From assembly GCA_013139225.1 (NCBI GenBank), contig WTBG01000145.1, forward strand, positions 1-11,958: a stretch of 11,958 bases of DNA, read 5' to 3'. The stretch's first letter is position 1, and each line of letters begins with the position of its first letter. The notes under the pieces were generated by a model. The model was not told the DNA's origin, did not search any database, and saw only the letters and a list, made by a program, of their open reading frames with translations. Below are positions 7,373-11,958 of this stretch, piece after piece. Source of the stretch: Deltaproteobacteria bacterium. Its GTDB lineage: Bacteria > Desulfobacterota > WTBG01. Made by a program: the position numbers and the translations under genes.

Positions 7373-7822
7373 TTGCACATGTCATTGGCAAAAAAGTTTT
7401 TACTTCTTATGATATCGTTTTTTCTGATTCCTTCCTGTCTTTCTTACCTGAAACAAAGCGATCAGAAAACACCGCTGGAGGTAGTTGAAATCTTCATGTC
7501 AACGTATGGGACACCTAATGTCAGCCAGCTTGCTTATTATACCACCCCTTACTTCCGGAATTATAAACCCAAGGAACTTTGGGTCATAGAAACGTGGGAA
7601 GTCCTGAGCGAGTTAGGATATCGGCACCTTTCGGGTAAGATTTTAGAGAAAAAGGTTAAAGGCAATACCGCCATCATTGTCACGTCCAGTAACATTGAGA
7701 CTCTTGCTGGCAAAACCTTACAGAGAGAAATTTACTGTTTGATCAAAACAGAGGAAGGCTGGAAACTGGATGAGCTTTTGATTGAAGATGAGACAGTGGA
7801 AGCAGAAAAATATAACTTGTAG
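7373..7822 (+). CDS. Small exported protein, probable lipoprotein
   Basis: About 149 residues. I do not recognise a named family. The N-terminus (AKKFLLLMISFFLIPSC) is a signal peptide ending in a cysteine at position 22 that could be a lipobox (IPS-C, imperfect at -2). The mature part (PLEVVEIFMSTYG, then TTPYF, ETWEVLSELGY, GNTAIIVTS and TEEGWKLDELLIEDE) alternates one long helix with beta strands and ends in the GWKLDEL-type strand common in small NTF2-like, DUF4878-style envelope proteins; that fold is inference. Two starts are possible: TTG at 7373, 6 nt after GGGAG, and ATG at 7379, 12 nt after it. The TTG has the better spacing, and other genes in the window use non-ATG starts. It is transcribed alone between the U32 gene and a converging small gene. 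Confidence 0.72.
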   Translation: MHMSLAKKFLLLMISFFLIPSCLSYLKQSDQKTPLEVVEIFMSTYGTPNVSQLAYYTTPYFRNYKPKELWVIETWEVLSELGYRHLSGKILEKKVKGNTAIIVTSSNIETLAGKTLQREIYCLIKTEEGWKLDELLIEDETVEAEKYNL

Positions 7823-7976
7823 CAGTTAACAATGTCTTCCCCACCTTAATAGGCAAGCCATTGCTTCAGTTGTGTTTCGATCCTCTGATAATAGTTGACA
7901 AATAATTAAAGCTTCCTCCCTTTCATTCAAGCCCCGTTTTTATACTCTCCCTTTTATTTGCAATATCCAATACAAA

Positions 7977-8030
7977 ATAAAAAACCCCATGATTTCTCTC
8001 CTGATGGAGAATGAGATACCATGAGGCTTT
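7977..8030 (-). terminator. Intrinsic terminator of the lysine-repeat gene
   Basis: Read on the - strand, CCTCATG (8026-8020) pairs with CATGGGG (7991-7985) with one wobble. An inner stem TTCTCC/GGAGAG adds about 6 bp, and the structure is followed directly by a T-run (TTTTTTATTTTG). It lies about 30 bases past the stop of the gene at 8058-8216, as expected for its terminator, and supports that strand as the transcribed one. The 7823-7976 stretch beyond it shows nothing I can support. Confidence 0.72.
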
Positions 8031-8057
8031 GGTAATGAAGAACTGATTGGATAAAAA

Positions 8058-8216
8058 TTATCTTCTTTTCTTTGTGGCTTTCTTCTTTGCTGTTTTCTTC
8101 TTTGCCACTTTTTTCTTTGCTACCTTCTTCTTTGCCACTTTTTTCTTTGCTACTTTTTTCTTTGCTACCTTTTTCTTTGCCACTTTTTTCTTTGCTGCTT
8201 TCTTCTTAACTGCCAT
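8058..8216 (-). CDS. Lysine-repeat, histone H1-like small basic protein
   Basis: A 52-residue protein, MAVKKKAAKKKV followed by repeated AKKKV units, then AKKKTAKKKATKKRR. There are 29 Lys and 2 Arg and no acidic, aromatic, Cys or Gly residue. This composition is like the basic tails of bacterial histone H1-like proteins (chlamydial Hc2, AlgP-type repeats), which bind DNA or RNA through charge; nucleoid binding here is inference. The ATG is preceded by GGAGGG at about 7 nt, and a terminator follows the TAA. The opposite strand has an overlapping open frame (8047-8235, poly-Phe/Ala/Thr) with no ribosome site. That frame shares third-codon positions with this one, so silent changes between repeat units do not separate the two; the ribosome site, terminator and composition do. 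It is flanked upstream by a strong leader hairpin and A/T-rich DNA. It may be a whole protein or a relic of a longer one. Confidence 0.82.
   Translation of the reverse strand: MAVKKKAAKKKVAKKKVAKKKVAKKKVAKKKVAKKKVAKKKTAKKKATKKRR
8079..8195 (-). repeat. Tandem 15-bp coding repeat (AKKKV units)
   Basis: About eight head-to-tail 15-base units of the type GCA-AAG-AAR-AAR-GTR within the small basic gene. The first six encode AKKKV exactly and differ only at third codon positions; the final units drift to T or A in the fifth place. Units this similar can expand or contract by slippage, so length may vary between strains. Confidence 0.85.
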
Positions 8217-8247
8217 TAGTCCCTCCCTGCTTTAGGTTTGTATTTAC

Positions 8248-8271
8248 GTTTAACCTCCTTTGAGGTTAAAC
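8248..8271 (-). promoter_or_regulatory. Perfect 10-bp inverted repeat in the leader of the lysine-repeat gene
   Basis: GTTTAACCTC (8248-8257) and GAGGTTAAAC (8262-8271) are perfect reverse complements around a 4-base loop. On the - strand it lies about 32 bases upstream of the ATG, and its loop plus right stem spell AAAGGAGG, a near-perfect Shine-Dalgarno word too far from the start to serve it. It could be an mRNA hairpin that affects stability or ribosome access, or a dimer operator. Confidence 0.55.
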
Positions 8272-8301
8272 ATTGAATAAACTAACTAGAATTTATTTCG
8301 T

Positions 8302-8323
8302 ATTAAAGTTTTAAAACTTTAAT
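8302..8323. repeat. 22-bp perfect palindrome
   Basis: ATTAAAGTTTT (8302-8312) is followed without spacer by its exact reverse complement (8313-8323). It lies upstream of the lysine-repeat gene, downstream of that gene's candidate promoter. A/T-only palindromes arise easily in A/T-rich DNA, but 11 perfect pairs including the G/C step make a binding site or cruciform possible. Confidence 0.45.
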
Positions 8324-8355
8324 TATTTTTCATAACGAATAATACTTATTTATAA

Positions 8356-8385
8356 ATAATGTAACATTAAAAATATTTTAGTCAA
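8356..8385 (-). promoter_or_regulatory. Possible promoter of the lysine-repeat gene
   Basis: On the - strand, TTGACT (8385-8380) is followed after 18 bases by CATTAT (8361-8356). The -35 is good and the -10 modest. The start would fall near 8349, giving a leader of about 130 bases that contains the 22-bp palindrome and the 10-bp hairpin. In DNA this A/T-rich, chance matches are common. Confidence 0.35.
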
Positions 8386-8917
8386 GAAAAAATTCCTTTT
8401 ACTTTGAAAAAAATTATTAAAAGTAAATTTAAATATAACATTTTTACAAAACAATACTTTTGCAATGCCTTGTCATTAAAGAGATTGCGAGAGATTGTGT
8501 TGTTAAAAATATTTAGAAATAAAATATTATAGTAGAAAGAAAAATTTTTATTTTAATTGATGATAATGAGATTAAAAAATATTTTTTATGTTTGTTCTAA
8601 GTTGAAAGCAGAAAATTAATTAAATAAAAAACAAAAAACAATTCACTTAAAGAAAACTTGCTATTGGGAATATGATAAAGAGTAAGTAAGAAAAGTGAAA
8701 AAAATTTTCTGGAGAATAGAAATGTTATGTATTAGCAATAGTAATGATAAGGAAGTAGAAGGCCAGGTAGAAAATTAAAAGGGAGATAGCTGAAAGATAA
8801 AGGAAAACTCTTCTTGTCTATTGTGTGCCAGCGCAGGCGAATATCTCAAGATTAAGTGAATATAAAAGCTTAAGTATAAGGGAAACAGTTCACGCTAAAC
8901 ACAGATCGGAAAATCAC

Positions 8918-8946
8918 TAGACATTTAACCTTAAATTGGTTATTTT
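8918..8946 (+). promoter_or_regulatory. Promoter of the tRNA-Ala gene
   Basis: -35 TAGACA (8918-8923), a 17-base spacer and -10 TATTTT (8941-8946) place the start about 8 bases before the mature tRNA end at 8962. The transcript may continue into the his genes, since no strong terminator follows the tRNA. Confidence 0.5.
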
Positions 8947-8961
8947 TATATACATAGTATT

Positions 8962-9036
8962 GGGGATGTAGCTCAGGGGGAGAGCACTACCTTCGCACGG
9001 TAGGGGTCAGGGGTTCGAATCCCCTCATCTCCACCA
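8962..9036 (+). tRNA. tRNA-Ala (anticodon CGC), CCA encoded
   Basis: A full cloverleaf can be drawn. The acceptor GGGGATG (8962-8968) pairs with CATCTCC (9026-9032), including the G3-U70 wobble that is the alanine identity element. The D stem is GCTC/GAGC. The anticodon stem CTACC/GGTAG encloses loop TTCGCAC with anticodon CGC at 8994-8996. The variable region has 5 bases. The T stem AGGGG/CCCCT has loop TTCGAAT. A discriminator A (9033) and the CCA end (9034-9036) are encoded. The anticodon reads GCG codons only, so another alanine tRNA (TGC) must exist elsewhere. Confidence 0.96.
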
Positions 9037-9042
9037 TTTTTG

Positions 9043-9153
9043 GGACGCAGATGAACGCAGATTATCAAGATTTTTGAACCACGAAGCAAACGAAGAAAAA
9101 ATAGTTCTTCTTATGTTATTATTATCTGCGTTCACCTGCGATAATCTGCGTCC
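9043..9153. repeat. Compound inverted repeat between tRNA-Ala and hisB
   Basis: Left arm 9043-9066 (GGACGCAGATGAACGCAG then ATTATC) and right arm 9121-9153 are built of related 10-base words ending in CTGCG or its complement. Two pairings compete: ACGCAGATTATC (9055-9066) with GATAATCTGCGT (9140-9151), 12 bp perfect, or 9046-9062 with 9124-9140, 16 of 17. GGACGCAG at the left end also matches CTGCGTCC at the right end. The centre holds CCACGAAGCAAACGAAG and a small GAAGAA/TTCTTC hairpin. This looks like a dispersed non-coding repeat; a role as hisB leader is possible. No run of histidine codons, as in a his attenuator, is present. Confidence 0.6.
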
Positions 9154-9179
9154 TAATAAATCCTTTGTGGGGAGAAATA

Positions 9180-9764
9180 ATGCGTAAGGCCAAGGTGGAG
9201 AGGAAGACGAAGGAAACAGAGATTGCAGTTGAGATAAATATCGATGGTTCTGGTCAGGGTAATATCAAGACGTCTATCCCTTTCCTTGATCACATGCTGG
9301 AGCTTTTAGCCCAACATGGTTTGTTCGATATTACTATCAAGGCGAAGGGCGATATTGAGGTGGATTACCATCACACGGTTGAAGATATTGGTATCTGTCT
9401 GGGAGAATGCTTTAAGAAAGCGCTGGGTGATTTTAAAGGTATTAAACGGTATGGTGAATCGACTGTTCCTATGGATGAGTCAGTAAGTTCAGTTGTATTA
9501 GATATTTGTAATCGACCTAATCTGGTGTTCGATGCACCTTTGGTTAAAGAAAAAGTTGGAACATTTGATAGTGAGCTGGTTAAGGAATTTTTTAATGCCT
9601 TTGCTCAGAAAAGTGGAATGTCTTTGCACATAAAGGTTCCCTATGGTGATAATACTCACCATATCATTGAAGCGGTCTTTAAATCCTTTGCTCGTGCTCT
9701 TGATATGGCAAGTACTGTTGATAAAAGAATTACCGGAGTGATGTCTACCAAAGGGGAATTGTAA
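9180..9764 (+). CDS. hisB: Imidazoleglycerol-phosphate dehydratase
   Basis: Converts imidazole-glycerol phosphate to imidazole-acetol phosphate, a middle step of histidine biosynthesis, in a Mn-dependent enzyme that normally forms 24-mers. The 194 residues match the monofunctional form without the phosphatase half found in enterobacteria. Metal-binding motifs are present: H38 in FLDHMLELLAQHG, YHHTVEDIG with H64, H65, E68 and D69, and the second repeat HHIIEAxFKSFARAL with H160, H161 and E164. The ATG at 9180 is chosen because GGGGAG lies 5 nt before it; an in-frame TTG at 9165 would place that site inside the gene. It is the first his gene here, with hisG and hisD not upstream. hisH follows after 12 bases, consistent with one operon. 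Confidence 0.96.
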   Translation: MRKAKVERKTKETEIAVEINIDGSGQGNIKTSIPFLDHMLELLAQHGLFDITIKAKGDIEVDYHHTVEDIGICLGECFKKALGDFKGIKRYGESTVPMDESVSSVVLDICNRPNLVFDAPLVKEKVGTFDSELVKEFFNAFAQKSGMSLHIKVPYGDNTHHIIEAVFKSFARALDMASTVDKRITGVMSTKGEL

Positions 9765-9776
9765 AAGGGAAGATTA

Positions 9777-10400
9777 TTGATTGCTGTTGTTGATTATGGA
9801 ATGGGGAATTTACGGAGTGTTCAAAAAGCTCTGGAAAAGGTTGGCTACACTGCTCTGGTAACGAATAACCCAAAGCAGATTTTAAATGCCCGCTCTATAG
9901 TCCTTCCTGGGGTTGGTGCTTTTAAAGATTGTATCTATAACTTAAAAAGGCTTAATCTGGTTGAACCCATCCTCAATTCTATTAAAATTGGAAAACCATT
10001 TCTGGGGATTTGTCTGGGGTTGCAGATTCTTTTTACGATTAGTGAAGAATTTGGGGAAACCTCTGGATTGAATCTTATTAAGGGAAAGGTAGTTCGCTTT
10101 TCAAGTAAAAATACATCGACTACCACACGACTGAAAATTCCGCATATGGGATGGAATTCAATTACCATAAGGAAGGATCTTCCTCTTTTTAGTGGTATTG
10201 AGGATGGCTCTTTTTTTTACTTTGTACACTCCTATTATGTTATTCCTGATGATGAAGGGGTAGTTGCTACAACCACCGATTATGGAATTGAGTTTACCTC
10301 CGGAATCCAGCAAGAGAATATCTTTGCCTGCCAATTCCATCCTGAGAAAAGCCAGCAGATTGGTTTACGTTTGTTAAAAAATTTCGGTAAGATTAGCTAA
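9777..10400 (+). CDS. hisH: Imidazole glycerol phosphate synthase, glutaminase subunit HisH
   Basis: Class I glutamine amidotransferase subunit that releases ammonia from glutamine and channels it to HisF. The 207 residues carry the full triad: C79 in GICLGLQ, and H188 and E190 in CQFHPEKSQ. The oxyanion-region LPGVGAF and the HSYYV strand are also visible. The start is TTG at 9777. It yields MIAVVDYGMGNLRSV, the normal family N-terminus, and the next ATG lies inside the conserved DYGMGN motif. A GGGA site is 6 nt upstream. It sits 12 bases after hisB and 12 before hisA. Although partner hisF is separated from it by hisA, this order is common in his operons. Confidence 0.96.
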   Translation: MIAVVDYGMGNLRSVQKALEKVGYTALVTNNPKQILNARSIVLPGVGAFKDCIYNLKRLNLVEPILNSIKIGKPFLGICLGLQILFTISEEFGETSGLNLIKGKVVRFSSKNTSTTTRLKIPHMGWNSITIRKDLPLFSGIEDGSFFYFVHSYYVIPDDEGVVATTTDYGIEFTSGIQQENIFACQFHPEKSQQIGLRLLKNFGKIS

Positions 10401-10412
10401 AGGAAAGACAGA

Positions 10413-11144
10413 ATGCAAATTATTCCAGCCATTGATTTAAAAGGTGGTAATTGTGTACGGTTAGAACAGGGCGAGATGGATAGAGAAACCCTATTCTCTG
10501 CTAATCCTGCTAAAGTTGCCATACACTGGGAATCTCTGGGTGCGAAAATGCTCCATATTGTGGATCTTGATGGGGCCATCACTGGAAAACCACAAAATAA
10601 GGATGCAATTTGCCAGATCCTTAAATCGGTAGCTATCCCTCTGCAGTTAGGCGGAGGTATCAGAGATATTGAGACAATGGAGAACTACCTTTCATTAGGA
10701 ATCAAAAGGGTGATTTTGGGAACGACAGCTTACCAGCAACCATCACTTCTTAACGAAGTATGTCAGAAGTTCCCAAATCAGATACTAGTTTCAATTGATG
10801 CAAGGGATGGCAAGGTTGCTATTGAAGGGTGGAAGGAAACCACTTCTAAGAAGGCAACTGACCTGGTAAATAATTTGGAAGATAAAGGGGTAGAGGCCAT
10901 CGTCTTCACAGATATTAAGCGTGATGGGATGATGAAGGGCCCTAATATTACAAGCATCAAGGAGATGGCAGATGCAACCCGCATTCCCATTATTGCCTCC
11001 GGTGGAGTAACTACACTCAAACATATAAAGGAACTTATAGATTTAGAAGACTCCGGTGTAGAAGGAATCATTATAGGAAGAGCGCTTTATGAAGATAGTA
11101 TTGATTTGAAGGAAGCCTTAGAATTAGTAAGTAAAGAAAAGTAA
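10413..11144 (+). CDS. hisA: ProFAR isomerase HisA (phosphoribosylformimino-AICAR-P isomerase)
   Basis: Amadori rearrangement of ProFAR to PRFAR, giving the substrate of HisH/HisF. A (beta-alpha)8 barrel of 243 residues, standard length. The catalytic aspartates are in place: D8 in IPAIDLKGG and D129 in SIDARDGKV. The phosphate-binding loops LGGGIR and ASGGV, and TDIKRDGMMKGPN, are present. AAGGA lies about 9 nt before the ATG. The N- and C-terminal halves show the internal duplication expected of the HisA/HisF family. HisA-only function is expected; nothing marks it as the dual HisA/TrpF (PriA) type. Confidence 0.96.
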   Translation: MQIIPAIDLKGGNCVRLEQGEMDRETLFSANPAKVAIHWESLGAKMLHIVDLDGAITGKPQNKDAICQILKSVAIPLQLGGGIRDIETMENYLSLGIKRVILGTTAYQQPSLLNEVCQKFPNQILVSIDARDGKVAIEGWKETTSKKATDLVNNLEDKGVEAIVFTDIKRDGMMKGPNITSIKEMADATRIPIIASGGVTTLKHIKELIDLEDSGVEGIIIGRALYEDSIDLKEALELVSKEK

Positions 11145-11153
11145 AAGAGTCTC

Positions 11154-11936
11154 ATGTTAACGAAAAGAATCATACCCTGTTTGGATGTAAAAGACGGCAG
11201 AGTGGTAAAAGGAATCAACTTTGTTGAGTTGAGAGATGCAGGTGATCCAGTTGAAAATGCAAAGATATATGATCAGGAAGGTGCAGATGAGCTGGTTTTT
11301 TTGGATATCACTGCTTCCCATGAGAAGCGCAATATTATGCTGGATGTAGTAGAAAGGACAGCGTCTGATGTTTTTATGCCACTCACTGTAGGTGGTGGAA
11401 TTAGAAATCTTGATGACATCCGAGATTTGCTTAATGCAGGAGCTGATAAAGTATCCGTCAATACGGCTGCAGTAGAGAATATTCAATTACTTGAAAAAGC
11501 CGCCCAAAAGTTTGGTAGTCAGTGTATTGTTGTTGCAATAGATGCCAAGGAAATAAAGATGAAAGAGGATTGTACTGAAAAACTCTTAAGCTGGGAGGTC
11601 TTTACCTATGGAGGAAGAAAGCCTGCCGGGATAGATGCAGTTAAATGGGCAAGACAGGTTGAGTCCTTGGGAGCAGGTGAGATTCTTCTTACCAGCATGG
11701 ATAGAGATGGGACGAAGGATGGTTATGATCTTGAGCTTACCAGAGCAATCTCAGAAGCAGTAGAAGTGCCTGTCATTGCTTCAGGTGGAGCAGGGAACTT
11801 CGAACATTTCTACCAGGCTTTCACCACCGGAGATGCAGATGCTGCGCTGGCTGCCTCTGTTTTTCATTATAAGGAGTTTACTATTCGGGAAAAGAAACAT
11901 TATTTAAAGGAAAGAGGAATAGAGGTGAGGGTGTGA
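11154..11936 (+). CDS. hisF: Imidazole glycerol phosphate synthase, cyclase subunit HisF
   Basis: Uses ammonia from HisH to split PRFAR into imidazole-glycerol phosphate and AICAR. A (beta-alpha)8 barrel of 260 residues, slightly above the usual 252-258. It has catalytic D11 in IPCLDVKDGRVVKG and D130 in VVAIDAKE, with VGGGIR, TYGGRKPAGIDAV, TSMDRDGTKDGYD and ASGGAG in order. The ribosome site before the ATG is weak (AAAGAG), 9 bases after the end of hisA, so translation is likely coupled. The TGA overlaps an ATG that opens the next frame. Confidence 0.96.
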   Translation: MLTKRIIPCLDVKDGRVVKGINFVELRDAGDPVENAKIYDQEGADELVFLDITASHEKRNIMLDVVERTASDVFMPLTVGGGIRNLDDIRDLLNAGADKVSVNTAAVENIQLLEKAAQKFGSQCIVVAIDAKEIKMKEDCTEKLLSWEVFTYGGRKPAGIDAVKWARQVESLGAGEILLTSMDRDGTKDGYDLELTRAISEAVEVPVIASGGAGNFEHFYQAFTTGDADAALAASVFHYKEFTIREKKHYLKERGIEVRV

Positions 11937-11958
11937 TGGAGTCACTGCTAAACGAACG
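11936..11958 (+). CDS. Start of a further his-operon gene (partial, perhaps hisI)
   Basis: ATG at 11936 overlaps the hisF stop as TGATG, with GAGGTGAGGG just upstream, and opens a frame MESLLNE that runs off the window. The arrangement implies coupled translation. hisI or hisIE often follows hisF, but seven residues cannot identify it. Confidence 0.5.

Larger units (their letters stand above)
8272..8917. other. A/T-rich spacer without a supportable gene
   Basis: About 650 bases between the lysine-repeat gene and the tRNA-Ala promoter, dominated by A and T (for example 8341-8460 and 8500-8640), clearly different from the coding DNA on both sides. Stop codons are frequent in every frame. It includes the palindrome at 8302 and the possible promoter at 8356. 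The best frame I could find, ATG at 8722 after GGAGA, has only 18 codons. No RNA fold, insertion-sequence end or CRISPR-like spacing is apparent. The less A/T-rich part at 8750-8915 also shows nothing definite. Confidence 0.6.

Noticed and set aside
7886..7916. TTGACA near 7887 as a promoter
   Set aside because: No acceptable -10 at 15-19 bases and no gene downstream on the + strand.
8079..8195. Regular 15-bp repeats as a CRISPR array
   Set aside because: Units are contiguous with no spacers and keep the codon frame, so this is a coding tandem repeat.
8047..8235. Open frame on the + strand encoding a Phe/Ala/Thr repeat protein
   Set aside because: It begins with TTG without a ribosome site and mirrors the AKKKV repeat gene. 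The opposite strand has the Shine-Dalgarno, ATG, terminator and a known type of composition.
8722..8778. 18-codon frame after GGAGA in the A/T-rich spacer
   Set aside because: Too short and isolated; a chance combination in this composition is likely.
9074..9102. TTGAAC-17-AAAAAT as a hisB promoter
   Set aside because: Only four of six matches in each box and located inside the repeat; too weak to call.
9037..9179. Histidine attenuator, leader peptide or T-box before hisB
   Set aside because: No run of His codons and no T-box-like conserved elements could be found; the structure is explained by the inverted repeat.

Overview
The window reads as ordinary bacterial chromosome with moderate to low G+C. 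It holds housekeeping genes, two iron-sulfur proteins of a type usual in anaerobes, an A/T-rich spacer and the start of a histidine operon. Evidence that it is bacterial: a bacterial-type ProRS with the editing insertion, a bifunctional Rel, bL28, Shine-Dalgarno sites, and a tRNA gene with encoded CCA. The combination of HdrD-like and U32 proteins, a lysine-repeat H1-like protein and intergenic CTGCG-type repeats suggests an environmental anaerobe. Planctomycetota (anammox group), Omnitrophota or a deltaproteobacterial-type lineage are all possible. The sequence alone does not decide the phylum.

Layout. 57-3906: proS and rel on the + strand, overlapping by 8 bp, so tRNA-Pro charging and the (p)ppGpp enzyme are probably translationally coupled. 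3903-4139: rpmB on the - strand, converging on rel so closely that the two stop codons overlap. 4140-4804: intergenic DNA with two inverted repeats, a possible 52-residue membrane peptide (4384-4542), and a good promoter plus a palindromic operator candidate ahead of the next gene. 4805-6100: cytoplasmic HdrD-like Fe-S oxidoreductase with two CCG domains, ended by a strong hairpin. 6213-7241: U32 family protein with a four-cysteine Fe-S signature. 7373-7822: small exported, probably lipid-anchored protein. 8058-8216 (- strand): a 52-residue lysine-repeat protein built of AKKKV units, with its own terminator, a strong leader hairpin and a possible promoter. 8272-8917: very A/T-rich DNA with no supportable gene. 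8962-9036: tRNA-Ala(CGC). 9043-9153: a compound inverted repeat. 9180-11958: hisB-hisH-hisA-hisF and the first codons of a further gene.

How the genes work together. HisB, HisH, HisA and HisF cover the middle of histidine biosynthesis: HisA isomerises ProFAR, HisH/HisF form imidazole-glycerol phosphate and AICAR, and HisB dehydrates the product. ProRS and Rel join aminoacylation to the stringent response. The Fe-S protein and the U32 protein are neighbours but separated by a hairpin, so a shared function is only a guess. No defence system, CRISPR array, insertion sequence or phage remnant is visible. The least routine elements are the lysine-repeat gene with its leader hairpin, the Fe-S protein with its promoter and palindrome, and the inverted repeat between tRNA-Ala and hisB.
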